DNA of 64,000 nt from an uncultured Streptomyces sp. (GCF_947488945.1 NZ_CANLBS010000019.1:120299-184298), one strand, 5' to 3'. Shown: positions 1-7,849, counted from the stretch's first letter. Notes: generated by a model not told the origin, from the sequence alone. Translations and numbers: made by a program.

Positions 1-472
1 CGGCGGCGACCGGGACGACTTCGACGAGGCGCGCCCGCTGTTCGACGCGCTCGGCAAGACCATCGTGCTCTGCGGGCCGCACGGCTCGGGCCAGACGGTG
101 AAGGCCGCGAACCAGCTCATCGTCGCGGTGAACATCCAGGCGTGCGCGGAGGCGGTCGTCTTCCTGGAGAAGTCGGGCGTCGACCTCTCGGCCGCGCTCG
201 ACGTGCTGGGCGGCGGACTGGCCGGCTCCACGGTGCTGGCCCGCAAGCGGGACAACTTCCTGGACCGCGACTTCGCGCCCGGCTTCCGCATCGACCTGCA
301 CCACAAGGACATGGGCATCGTCACGGACGCCGCCCGCAACGTCGGCGCCGCGCTGCCGGTCGGCGCGGTGGTCGCCCAGCTCATCGCCTCGCTGCGCGCC
401 CAGGGCGACGGCGGCCTCGACCACTCCGCCCTGCTCCGCGCCGTCGAGCGCCTCTCCGGCGCGCAGGTCTGA
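1..472 (+). CDS. glxR: 2-hydroxy-3-oxopropionate (tartronate semialdehyde) reductase, C-terminal part
   Basis: The gene enters from the left edge, reading in frame from base 2, so only about 156 C-terminal residues are present. It would reduce tartronate semialdehyde to D-glycerate with NAD(P)H, the step after glyoxylate carboligase. The visible part matches the helical C-terminal domain of the beta-hydroxyacid dehydrogenase family: GSGQTVKAANQL carries the conserved catalytic Lys and the K-x-x-N motif, followed by the family pattern FRIDLHHKDMGI. The stop is at 470-472. A catalase follows on the same strand after about 200 bases, and glyoxylate carboligase lies 2 kb away, which supports a role in glyoxylate assimilation over another paralogue such as 3-hydroxyisobutyrate dehydrogenase. 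Confidence 0.85.
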   Translation, partial: GGDRDDFDEARPLFDALGKTIVLCGPHGSGQTVKAANQLIVAVNIQACAEAVVFLEKSGVDLSAALDVLGGGLAGSTVLARKRDNFLDRDFAPGFRIDLHHKDMGIVTDAARNVGAALPVGAVVAQLIASLRAQGDGGLDHSALLRAVERLSGAQV

Positions 473-595
473 TCCCGGCCCTCCTCGCCGAGGGCCCCAC
501 CGACCCCGGTCCGCGGCGGCGCCGACACCTGTCCTGTCGCGCCCAGGCGCCCCCGCGGACCGGATCCAACCGCACCACCGCCCCACTCTTCGAAT

Positions 596-636
596 TCAAC
601 AAACTGTTGACGTTTCGTTCCCGGCGAACCTACGCT
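596..636 (+). promoter_or_regulatory. Catalase promoter with overlapping palindrome
   Basis: TTGACG (608-613) and TACGCT (631-636) are separated by exactly 17 bases, a good vegetative-type promoter. A perfect inverted repeat TCAACA-AAC-TGTTGA (596-610) overlaps the -35 box, so a bound repressor would block polymerase. Streptomycete catalases are known to be controlled by Fur-family peroxide sensors (CatR/FurA), but no such regulator gene lies nearby, so the identity of the regulator is inference. Confidence 0.6.
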
Positions 637-680
637 CGCCGGGCCGTCAGCAGCTCCAGTGAGGAAGGTCATTCCGACAT

Positions 681-2138
681 ATGGCTACGCGTGTGCTCAC
701 GACCGAGTCAGGCGCCCCGGTCGCCGACAACCAGAACTCCGCCACCGCCGGCGTCGGCGGGCCGGTCCTCCTCCAGGACCAGCACCTGCTGGAGAAGCTC
801 GCCCGTTTCAACCGTGAGCGCATCCCGGAGCGCGTGGTGCACGCCCGCGGCTCGGGGGCGTACGGCTACTTCGAGGTGACGGACGACGTCAGCGGGCTGA
901 CCCGCGCCCACTTCCTGTCCGAAGTCGGCCGCCGCACCGAGACGTTCATCCGCTTCTCGACCGTCGCCGACTCGCTCGGCGGCGCGGACGCCGTCCGCGA
1001 CCCGCGCGGCTTCGCCCTCAAGTTCTATACCGAAGAGGGCAATTACGACCTGGTCGGCAACAACACCCCGGTCTTCTTCATCAAGGACCCGGTGAAGTTC
1101 CCCGACTTCATCCACTCGCAGAAGCGCGACCCGTTCACCGGGCGCCAGGAACCGGACAACGTCTGGGACTTCTGGGCGCACTCCCCCGAGGCGACCCACC
1201 AGATCACCTGGCTGATGGGCGACCGGGGCATCCCCGCCTCGTACCGCCACATGAACGGCTTCGGCTCGCACACCTACCAGTGGACCAACGCCGAGGGCGA
1301 GGCCTTCTGGGTGAAGTACCACTTCGAGACCAACCAGGGTGTGCGCTCGCTCTCCAACGAGCAGGCCGCCGAGACCGTGGGCAAGGACGCCGCCTCGCAC
1401 CAGACCGACCTGCTTCAGGCGATCGAGCGTGGCGTGTACCCGTCGTGGACGCTGTACGTGCAGGTGATGCCGGTGGCCGAGGCCGCCGACTACCGCTTCA
1501 ACCCGTTCGACCTGACCAAGGTGTGGCCGCACGCCGACTACCCGCTGCGGCGGGTCGGCCGGCTGGTGCTGAACCGGAACCCGGACAACGTCTTCGCCGA
1601 GGTCGAGCAGGCCGCCTTCTCACCGAACAACTTCGTGCCGGGCATCGGTCCGTCGCCGGACAAGATGCTCCAGGGCCGTCTGTTCGCCTACGCCGACGCG
1701 CACCGCTACCGCCTCGGCGTCAACCACACCCACCTGCCGGTCAACGCGCCGAAGAACGCCACCGTGGACAACTACGGCCGCGACGGCCTGATGGCCACCC
1801 GCAACGGCGGTCGCCGCGACAAGAACTACGAGCCCAACTCGTACGCGGGCCCCGCCGAGACGGGCCGTCCGCTGTCGGCGCCGGTCGCCGTGCAGGGCTG
1901 GACCGGGACGCACGAGGCGCCGGCCCACACGAAGGACGACGACTTCTTCCAGGCGGGCGAGCTGTACCGGCTGATGTCGCCGGCCGAGAAGGACCGCCTG
2001 ATCGCCACCATCGCGGGCGGCCTCTCCCAGGTCACCCGCGACGACGTGGTCCAGAAGAACGTCGCGCATTTCCACGCCGCGGACCCCGAGTACGGCCGCC
2101 GCGTCGAGGAGGCCGTCCGCGCACTCCGCGAGGGCTGA
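681..2138 (+). CDS. katA: Monofunctional haem catalase
   Basis: A 485-residue catalase, the length of the small-subunit clade, that converts hydrogen peroxide to water and oxygen in the cytoplasm. Visible motifs are RVVHARGSGAYGYFEV with the distal His54, the conserved Asn region NYDLVGNN, and the proximal haem-ligand pattern RLFAYADAHRYRLG containing the axial Tyr. The ATG at 681 is preceded by GAGGAAGG with suitable spacing. It sits between two glyoxylate-pathway genes, and peroxide from glycolate or urate oxidation would be a plausible reason. A strong bidirectional hairpin follows the stop. It is complete, with no missing catalytic residue. Confidence 0.96.
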   Translation: MATRVLTTESGAPVADNQNSATAGVGGPVLLQDQHLLEKLARFNRERIPERVVHARGSGAYGYFEVTDDVSGLTRAHFLSEVGRRTETFIRFSTVADSLGGADAVRDPRGFALKFYTEEGNYDLVGNNTPVFFIKDPVKFPDFIHSQKRDPFTGRQEPDNVWDFWAHSPEATHQITWLMGDRGIPASYRHMNGFGSHTYQWTNAEGEAFWVKYHFETNQGVRSLSNEQAAETVGKDAASHQTDLLQAIERGVYPSWTLYVQVMPVAEAADYRFNPFDLTKVWPHADYPLRRVGRLVLNRNPDNVFAEVEQAAFSPNNFVPGIGPSPDKMLQGRLFAYADAHRYRLGVNHTHLPVNAPKNATVDNYGRDGLMATRNGGRRDKNYEPNSYAGPAETGRPLSAPVAVQGWTGTHEAPAHTKDDDFFQAGELYRLMSPAEKDRLIATIAGGLSQVTRDDVVQKNVAHFHAADPEYGRRVEEAVRALREG

Positions 2139-2154
2139 GCCCACGCCGCACCAC

Positions 2155-2218
2155 GACCCGCACACGCCGGTGCCGCCGATCCGTCTCCCAGGATCGGCGG
2201 CACCGGCGTGTGCGGGTC
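2155..2218. terminator. Long bidirectional hairpin terminator
   Basis: A perfect 28-bp inverted repeat (2155-2182 with 2191-2218) and an 8-base loop lie between the convergent catalase and small secreted protein genes. The right arm contains two bases of the stop codon of the minus-strand gene. There is no long T-tract, as is usual for Streptomyces terminators. Confidence 0.85.
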
Positions 2219-2531
2219 AGCCGGGGTAGCCGATGCGCACCGACTCGAAGGCGGTGAACGTGCCGTCGTCGGGCAGTACGAGCGCGACGGGCCGCCCCTG
2301 GCAGTCCGTGTCCGCGTAGAGGACGACGGGGGTGTCCGTGCCGTTGGCGATGAAGTGCCGGGGAGCGGCGGGCCCGCCGACGTTCAGGCAGCCGTCCGCG
2401 GGGTCCTGGTGGGTGGTCGCGTCGATCGTGAGCGGCCCGGTCGCGGCGAAGGCCGCGGCGGGAGCGGTGAGGGCGAGCGCGAAGGCCGCGGTGGTCGCGG
2501 CCAGTGCTGTGGTGACACGTCGAAGAGTCAT
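2217..2531 (-). CDS. Small secreted protein of unknown function
   Basis: 104 residues from the ATG at 2531. This start is chosen because the following residues, MTLRRVTTALAA to about residue 30 (AAAFAA), form a clear Sec signal peptide; upstream in-frame starts would bury it. The mature part of about 75 residues contains two cysteines (DGCLNV and DTDCQG) that could form a disulfide, and ends in a beta-rich stretch, FTAFESVRIGYPG. I recognise no named family. The ribosome site is weak. It converges on catalase and shares its terminator hairpin. An enzyme-inhibitor-like or cell-wall role is possible but unsupported. Confidence 0.7.
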   Translation of the reverse strand: MTLRRVTTALAATTAAFALALTAPAAAFAATGPLTIDATTHQDPADGCLNVGGPAAPRHFIANGTDTPVVLYADTDCQGRPVALVLPDDGTFTAFESVRIGYPG

Positions 2532-2690
2532 GATCCGACCCAACCGGACCCCGGCGCCGGGACGGGGAAGGCCCGGCCCGGAAGTCACCCCCCTGCCGGA
2601 ACCGCCACCCGCCGTACGGAAAGCGTCCGTGCGCACGGCGGGGGCGCCGAACCTTCCTGCTCCCCGTCGGACGCGGCGAGAAACGCACGT

Positions 2691-2727
2691 GCGGTCCGGC
2701 CCTCTCTTCGTGAGGGGGCCGGACCGC
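2691..2727 (-). terminator. Hairpin terminator of glyoxylate carboligase
   Basis: A perfect 12-bp stem (2691-2702 with 2716-2727) lies about 25 bases beyond the gcl stop codon, in the correct orientation. Confidence 0.7.
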
Positions 2728-2750
2728 GACGGGTGCGGGGTGGCGGCGGA

Positions 2751-4529
2751 TCAGACCAGCGGGCGGATCGCGGTGGGGGCGTGGCCCGGTTCGGTGGCGA
2801 GGTCCTCGAACTCGTTGACGGAGGCGATGTCGCTGCCGCTCATCGAGATGTTGGTGACCCGCTCCAGGATCGCCTCCACGACCACCGGGACCCGGTGCTC
2901 CGCCGCCAGCTTCTTCGCCTGCTCGAAGGCGGGCAGCAGCTCCGCAGGGTCGGTGACGCGGATCGCCTTGCAGCCGAGGCCCTCCACGACCTTGACGTGA
3001 TCGACGCCGTAGACGCCCAGCTCGGGGGCGTTGATGTTCTCGAACTCCAGGTTGACCTGGAAGTCGATGTCGAAGTTGCGCTGCGCCTGCCGGATCAGCC
3101 CCAGGTAGGCGTTGTTGACCAGCACGTGGACGTACGGGATGTGGTGCTGTGCGCCGACGGCCAGTTCCTCCAGCATGAACTGGAAGTCGTAGTCGCCGGA
3201 GAGCGCCACGACCGAGCCCTCCGGGTCGGCGGAGGCCACCCCGAGGGCGGCCGGGATGGTCCAGCCGAGCGGACCGGCCTGGCCGCAGTTGATCCAGTGG
3301 CGCGGCCGGTGGACGTGCAGCATCTGGGCGCCCGCGATCTGCGAGAGGCCGATGGTGGTGACGTAGCGGGTCTCGGGCCCGAACGCGCGGTTCATCTCCT
3401 CGTAGACGCGCTGGGGCTTGATCGGCACGTTGTCGAAGTGGGTACGGCGCTGGAGCGTCGCCCGACGGTGCTGGGCGGAAGCGGCCCACGCGGAGCGGTC
3501 CTTGAGCCGGCCCGCCTCCTTCCGCTCCCGCGCCACCTCGATCAGCAGCTCCAGCGCGGCGCCCGCATCGGAGACGATGCCCAGCTCGGGGGCGAAGATC
3601 CGGCCGAGCTGGGTGGGTTCGATGTCGATGTGGACGAAGGTGCGCCCCTGCCGGTACACGTCCAGCTTCCCGGTGTGCCGGTTGGCCCAGCGGTTGCCGA
3701 TGCCGAGGACGAAATCGGACTCCAGGAACGTGGCGTTGCCGTAGCGGTGCGAGGTCTGGAGGCCGACCATGCCCGCGTTCAGTTCGTGCTCGTCACCGAT
3801 GGCGCCCCAGCCCATGAGGGTCGGGATCACCGGAACTCCGGTCACCTCGGCGAACTCGACCAGCAGCGCGGACGCGTCCGCGTTGATGACGCCGCCGCCC
3901 GCCACGATCAGGGGGCGCTCCGAGGCGTCGAGCAGATCCAGTGCGCGCTCGATCTGCCGCCGCGAGGCGGCCGGGCGCTGCACCGGGATCGGTTCGTACA
4001 GATCCGGGTCGAACTCGATCTCGGTGAGTTGCACGTCGATCGGGAGATCGATGAGGACCGGTCCCGGGCGCCCGCCGCGCATCAGGTGGAAGGCCTGCTG
4101 GAAGACGCCCGGCACCTGGGCGGCCTCCAGGACGGTCGTCGCGGCCTTGGTCACCGGGCGGGCGATGGAGGCGATGTCGACGGCCTGGAAGTCCTCCTTG
4201 TGCAGGACGGACGTCGGGGCCTGGCCGGTGATGCAGAGGATCGGGATCGAGTCGGCGATGGCGGAGTAGAGGCCGGTGATCATGTCGGTGCCGGCGGGGC
4301 CGGAGGTGCCGATGCACACACCGATGTTGCCGGGCCGGGCCCGCGTGTACCCCTCGGCCATGTGCGAGGCGCCCTCGACGTGCCGGGCGAGGGTGTGGTG
4401 CACCCCGCCGGCCGCCTTGAGTGCGGCGTAGAAGGGGTTGATGGCCGCTCCCGGCACACCGAACGCGTGGCTGACGCCTTCACGCTTGAGGATCTCTACT
4501 GCCGCGCGGGCAGCGGTCATACGAGGCAT
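2751..4529 (-). CDS. gcl: Glyoxylate carboligase (tartronate-semialdehyde synthase)
   Basis: A 592-residue thiamine-diphosphate enzyme that joins two glyoxylates to give tartronate semialdehyde and CO2; length matches the E. coli enzyme (593). The N-terminus MPRMTAARAA aligns with the E. coli pattern, and AGGAG sits 5-6 bases before the ATG at 4529. The diagnostic feature is LARHVEGASHMAEGYTRA, where Val replaces the activating Glu of nearly all other ThDP enzymes, as known for Gcl. The ThDP motif begins at SGDYDFQFMLEEL. FGVPGAAINPF near the N-terminus is also Gcl-like. With the reductase at the left edge it forms the glycerate route used for allantoin and glycolate carbon. Confidence 0.96.
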   Translation of the reverse strand: MPRMTAARAAVEILKREGVSHAFGVPGAAINPFYAALKAAGGVHHTLARHVEGASHMAEGYTRARPGNIGVCIGTSGPAGTDMITGLYSAIADSIPILCITGQAPTSVLHKEDFQAVDIASIARPVTKAATTVLEAAQVPGVFQQAFHLMRGGRPGPVLIDLPIDVQLTEIEFDPDLYEPIPVQRPAASRRQIERALDLLDASERPLIVAGGGVINADASALLVEFAEVTGVPVIPTLMGWGAIGDEHELNAGMVGLQTSHRYGNATFLESDFVLGIGNRWANRHTGKLDVYRQGRTFVHIDIEPTQLGRIFAPELGIVSDAGAALELLIEVARERKEAGRLKDRSAWAASAQHRRATLQRRTHFDNVPIKPQRVYEEMNRAFGPETRYVTTIGLSQIAGAQMLHVHRPRHWINCGQAGPLGWTIPAALGVASADPEGSVVALSGDYDFQFMLEELAVGAQHHIPYVHVLVNNAYLGLIRQAQRNFDIDFQVNLEFENINAPELGVYGVDHVKVVEGLGCKAIRVTDPAELLPAFEQAKKLAAEHRVPVVVEAILERVTNISMSGSDIASVNEFEDLATEPGHAPTAIRPLV

Positions 4530-4588
4530 GAGTGCTCCTGCTCGGACGTGGTGGATTCGGGCTCTGTCGCGCCACCCGAGAGCACCAA

Positions 4589-4624
4589 TTCCGCATTGTG
4601 GAATATTTCTTCTGTTATGTGGAA
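4589..4624. promoter_or_regulatory. AllR-like operator upstream of gcl
   Basis: TTCCGCATTGTGGAA (4589-4603) is a near-perfect 15-bp palindrome (TTCC-R-CA-W-TG-Y-GGAA). A further half-site TGTGGAA lies at 4618-4624 in a locally AT-rich stretch about 60-95 bases before the gcl start. IclR-family AllR regulators control gcl and allantoin genes in other bacteria. That this is the AllR site here is inference from position and symmetry. Confidence 0.55.
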
Positions 4625-4824
4625 TCAGCGTAGGGTTCGACGGAGGGGGCGTCAAGGGAGGGGCGCCGGTCGCCCGCAGGACGGAGCCGTCGGGACCACC
4701 GGCGGTGGAAATCGGCCAACTGCCCACGCCCGGCACGGCCGGGGAGGACCATGGGGGTGCGGACGATGCCCGGTCCGGCCGGCGCGGCGGCGGGAGGGCG
4801 GGCTCGACGGGAGGAGGCGGCGCG

Positions 4825-5760
4825 ATGGATTCCGTTCAGGTGCGATGTCCGGTCTGCCGGAGGGAGCACGCGTGCGCGCTGCCGGCCTACCCGTGCCCGT
4901 GCGGAGCGCCGAACTCCCCGCCGGTGCTGCCCGACACGCCCGTCACCGCTACCCGGCACCGGTCCTGGGCGGACGGCTGGGTGGTCGCCCGCTGCACGTC
5001 CTGCGGACGGCGCGACCACTGGCCGCAGCCCGAAGTCGGCTGCCCCTGCGGCATGTTGCTCCGCATCCCGGTCCGGCCGGAGGCGGGGACGCCAGACACG
5101 GGGGACACGACGACGACCACGGACGGTACGGAGCGCGGTCTCCCCACGGACGCGGACGCGCTCGGCGGGGACCAGCTGGGCGCGGGCCTCTTCACGGAGG
5201 GGCGGCCCGCGGCGGAGGGGAACGCGGGCGGGGACCGGGACGGGGACGGGGACGCGGGGTCGGTTGGCCCGCAGCCCGGCGGGCCGACCGCCGGGACGTT
5301 CGGGGCCGTACGTCCCGAGGGGCCGCCCGCCGGTCCGGGACCCGCGCACATCCCGTTGCCGCGCACCGCCACACGTCCGCGCCCCGCGTTCCGGCCGGTG
5401 GCCATCCGGAAGGCCGAGGACGCCGTCACCGCCGCGGGCGCGTATCTGACCTGGCTCGGCTTCCGCGGCATCGGACCCCCGCACCAGGAACTCGCGTCCG
5501 ACATCGCGTTGCGCGCGGACGGTCTCGTGGCGCAGGTGGACGTGTCGTCCCGGCCGACCCCCCTGCGGGACGTGGAATGCCTCTGGCTGCACGCTCTGAG
5601 CGCCTCCGCCCACTCCGCCTGCTTCTCGCTCGCGGGCTACACCGACGACGCCGCCGCGCGCGCCGAGCAGCTGGGGGTCGCCCTGTTCGCCCTGGACCTG
5701 TCGGGCGCACCGCAGCCGGCCAACGGCGCCGCCGACGAGATGTACAGCACCGGGGCGTGA
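4825..5760 (+). CDS. Zinc-ribbon protein with C-terminal restriction-endonuclease-like domain
   Basis: 311 residues from the ATG at 4825, preceded by GGGAGGAGG. The N-terminus has two Cys-rich ribbons: CPVCRREH followed by CPCG, then CTSCGRRDHW followed by CPCG, consistent with two four-Cys zinc sites. A disordered Gly/Asp/Pro-rich linker (about residues 88-190) follows. The last 115 residues resemble an Mrr-like nuclease fold: an N-terminal helix with WLGF, then GLVAQVDVSS at the place of the usual Q-x-K strand, then GYTDDAAARAEQLGVALFALD, which matches the final helix-strand of Mrr-type domains. The catalytic Lys appears replaced by Asp, so activity is doubtful. Fold assignment is inference. 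No partner genes are evident. Confidence 0.6.
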   Translation: MDSVQVRCPVCRREHACALPAYPCPCGAPNSPPVLPDTPVTATRHRSWADGWVVARCTSCGRRDHWPQPEVGCPCGMLLRIPVRPEAGTPDTGDTTTTTDGTERGLPTDADALGGDQLGAGLFTEGRPAAEGNAGGDRDGDGDAGSVGPQPGGPTAGTFGAVRPEGPPAGPGPAHIPLPRTATRPRPAFRPVAIRKAEDAVTAAGAYLTWLGFRGIGPPHQELASDIALRADGLVAQVDVSSRPTPLRDVECLWLHALSASAHSACFSLAGYTDDAAARAEQLGVALFALDLSGAPQPANGAADEMYSTGA

Positions 5761-5849
5761 TCCGGCGGGCCGCACCGGCCGCCCGCGCCCGGTGCGGTCA
5801 CGGGCGCGGGTCACGGTCGCGGTTCGCGGCACGATAGCGGTCGTGCGCG

Positions 5850-5933
5850 ACCGTCACGCCGTACCGCCGCCACCGTCACGTCGTACCGCCGCCGTTACGC
5901 CGTACCGCGCCACCGTTACGGTCGTGCGCCGCC
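5850..5933. repeat. Imperfect ~22-bp tandem repeats
   Basis: Four degenerate copies of an ACCGTCACGCCGTACCGCC-like unit lie upstream of the GNAT gene. They are too irregular for a CRISPR array. No function is evident. Confidence 0.4.
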
Positions 5934-5965
5934 GGCGTCCGCGCCCTCGGGCCCACCCGGCCCGA

Positions 5966-5994
5966 TTCCGCGTTCGGGGTGCGCTGGCCATACT
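5966..5994 (+). promoter_or_regulatory. Possible promoter for a leaderless GNAT mRNA
   Basis: TTCCGC (5966-5971) and CATACT (5989-5994) are 17 bases apart. Transcription would begin at about the A of the ATG at 6002, where no ribosome site is visible, so a leaderless transcript is plausible. The -35 match is weak. Confidence 0.3.
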
Positions 5995-6001
5995 GGGATG
6001 C

Positions 6002-6592
6002 ATGCGTATCCGCTTGGCCAGACGCTCCGAGCTCTCCCGTATCCAGGACATCGAGCGCGCCGCCGGAGAGCCGTTCCGCGCCCTCGGCATGGACACCGTC
6101 GCGGACGACGACCCGCCCCCCGTCGAACTGCTGGAGTGGTACCGCGCGGCGGGTCGCTGCTGGGTGGCCACCGGCCCCGCCGGCCGCGCCGACGACCGGC
6201 CCGTCGCCTACCTGACGGCGGACCTGGTGGACGGCGCGGCCCACATCGAACAGGTCTCGGTCGACCCGGCATACGCGCGTCTGGGCATCGGCCGCGCGCT
6301 CATCGACCACCTCGGCGCGCGGGCCGAGCGTCACGGCCTCCCTGCGCTGACCCTGACGACCTTCTCCGGGGTCCCGTGGAACGAGCCCTACTACGCCCGC
6401 CTCGGCTTCGTGACCGTCCCGGACCGTGAACTCGGGGACGGGCTGCGGAACATCAGAGCCGAAGAGGCCGAACACGGTCTGGACCGCTGGCCCCGCGTCT
6501 GCATGCGCCGCTCCCCCGCGCTCCTCGTCCCCCCGGCGCTCGCCCCGCTCGCCGCCGACGGGCACGCGGACGACCGCGCGGCGCTGCGCTGA
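6002..6592 (+). CDS. GNAT family N-acetyltransferase
   Basis: 196 residues. The start MRIRLARRSELSRIQDIERA is the usual GNAT N-terminus with the first strand and helix. The acetyl-CoA-binding motif A is IEQVSVDPAYARLGIGRALIDHL (Q/R-x-x-G-x-G/A pattern RLGIGRA). Motif B follows at PALTLTTFSGVPWNEPYYARLGF. It would transfer an acetyl group from acetyl-CoA to an unknown amine or protein N-terminus. The C-terminal tail of about 35 residues is Ala/Pro-rich and is likely disordered. It stands alone, and no substrate can be deduced. Confidence 0.88.
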   Translation: MRIRLARRSELSRIQDIERAAGEPFRALGMDTVADDDPPPVELLEWYRAAGRCWVATGPAGRADDRPVAYLTADLVDGAAHIEQVSVDPAYARLGIGRALIDHLGARAERHGLPALTLTTFSGVPWNEPYYARLGFVTVPDRELGDGLRNIRAEEAEHGLDRWPRVCMRRSPALLVPPALAPLAADGHADDRAALR

Positions 6593-6778
6593 GCGCCGGG
6601 CTGCCGGAAGTGCGGCCCGTGGGAGATCCGGCCCCGGAAATCAGGCCTTGAGATCCGGCCCGCTACCGCCAACAGAGTGTGACTCCATGAGCACGTTACG
6701 TACTTTTACCCGACCATGGGAGTCGGGCTCCGGAGAATCTCCGCGGCCGTTGTCAGTGGCGAACGCTAATCTGTGCGC

Positions 6779-7039
6779 ATGGCTTTGACACCCCGTCACT
6801 CCCTCCCGAAGAGCCCTTCCCGCACCGCGGCACCGGACGTCTCCACGACCGTCCGGCCCGCCGCCGAGACCTCCGCATCGGTCGGCAAGTCCGCCTCGGA
6901 GACCAACGACGCCATCCGTGCCCTGGTCGACGCGACCGCGGGCCAGGACTGGTCGTCGGACGCGTACGAGATCCTGCTCGTCGAGTGGGCGGCGGCGATA
7001 CGCACGGGCGGCCCCGGCGACATCGTCGAGGCCGCCTGA
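6779..7039 (+). CDS. Small hypothetical protein
   Basis: 86 residues from the ATG at 6779. A GTG two codons upstream is also in frame. The N-terminal half is Ser/Thr/Ala-rich and probably disordered. The C-terminal half, NDAIRALVDATAGQDWSSDAYEILLVEWAAAI in part, looks like two amphipathic helices. TAATCT at 6767-6772 lies exactly where a -10 box for a leaderless message would be. Coding-type codon bias is good. No family is recognised, and no neighbour indicates a function. Confidence 0.6.
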   Translation: MALTPRHSLPKSPSRTAAPDVSTTVRPAAETSASVGKSASETNDAIRALVDATAGQDWSSDAYEILLVEWAAAIRTGGPGDIVEAA

Positions 7040-7114
7040 GGCGGGGCGGCGCGCCGGGCGGACGATCCGTCCCGGCAGGCCGGAATGCCGAGGCCCCGGA
7101 CGCCGGGTCTTCCG

Positions 7115-7134
7115 GACGCCGGGGCTCCGGCGTC
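7115..7134. terminator. Short hairpin between convergent genes
   Basis: A GACGCCGG / CCGGCGTC stem with a 4-base loop (7115-7134) overlaps the stop codon of the XRE-cupin gene and lies about 75 bases beyond the small protein gene, so it could serve both. Confidence 0.5.
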
Positions 7135-7738
7135 AGTCGTCGGGGTAGCAGACCATCGTCTGGGTGACCGCAGGGCGGTCCTGGGTGGTGTAGTAGTGGC
7201 TGCTGAGCCCGGAGAAGCGCGCGGTGTCGCCCGCTTCCAGCAGGTGCGGCACCTCGTCCACCACCAGCGTCACGCTGCCCGACACCACGGTGACGTACTC
7301 GACGGAGCCGGCCCCGTGCGAGCTGACCTGACTCTGGTCGTGCGGGTGCAGCCGTGACCGGTAGATCTCGATCCGTCCCTCGCCCCGCCCGGCGAACAGC
7401 AGGTTGACGGAGGTCTCGTCGTCCGGCTCGTGCAGGTCCGCCGCGCGCACGATCTCGGGGCGCAGCATCGGCTGGCGGAGTAGATCGGTGGCCGTGGTCT
7501 CCAGCACGTCGGCGATCCTGACCAGCACGTCCACCGTGGGGTTGGCCTCGGCGCGCTCGATCTGGGACAGCAGCCCCTTGCTGACCCCGCAGGCCGCCGA
7601 CAGCTCGCGCAGGCTCCATCCCCTCGCCAGCCGACGGCGGTTGAGGTTGGCGGCGAGCGCGGAACGAACCGTCCCCGGGCCGGCCGACGGGGTCTGCTCG
7701 CGGGCGGGCGCGGGCAGGGCGGCGGTGAGTGGCTCCAC
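7133..7738 (-). CDS. XRE-family transcriptional regulator with cupin sensor domain
   Basis: 201 residues from the GTG at 7738, chosen because GAGGAGGAAGG sits directly upstream; a GTG nine codons further up (7765) lacks a site and would overlap the repeat array. Residues about 30-85 form a helix-turn-helix of the Cro/XRE type (WSLRELSAACGVSKGLLSQIER). Residues about 110-195 form a cupin barrel (HPHDQSQVSSHGAGSVEYV, then SGSVTLVVDEVPHLLEAGD), a fold that senses small ligands in this family. It lies just downstream of a peptide-transport operon on the same strand and may regulate it or itself. The binding site is probably the repeat array at 7754-7811. Confidence 0.9.
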   Translation of the reverse strand: MEPLTAALPAPAREQTPSAGPGTVRSALAANLNRRRLARGWSLRELSAACGVSKGLLSQIERAEANPTVDVLVRIADVLETTATDLLRQPMLRPEIVRAADLHEPDDETSVNLLFAGRGEGRIEIYRSRLHPHDQSQVSSHGAGSVEYVTVVSGSVTLVVDEVPHLLEAGDTARFSGLSSHYYTTQDRPAVTQTMVCYPDD

Positions 7739-7753
7739 CCTTCCTCCTCGCTG

Positions 7754-7811
7754 TGTGTCGGGCACGGTGTATCGGACACGATGTGTCGGGACGCCGTGTG
7801 TCGGGACGCCG
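7754..7811. repeat. Four tandem 14-15-bp direct repeats (iteron-like)
   Basis: Units TGTGTCGGGCACGG, TGTATCGGACACGA and two identical TGTGTCGGGACGCCG copies lie head to tail directly upstream of the XRE-cupin regulator and downstream of the transporter operon. The spacing of 14-15 bases is not quite helical. They are likely operator sites; the bound protein is inferred. Confidence 0.75.
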
Positions 7812-7849
7812 GGTCCCCGGATCGCGCAGGTCAGCGGCTCACTCTACCG

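Noticed and set aside
2208..5837. Very long open frame opposite gcl and its neighbours (and similar ones at 30851-34795, 36164-39931, 42729-45332)
   Set aside because: These are antisense or off-frame shadows created by high GC; they are Arg/Gly/Pro-rich, lack family motifs and overlap well-supported genes completely.
7754..7811. Possible CRISPR array
   Set aside because: Units are contiguous without spacers and only four copies; no cas genes.
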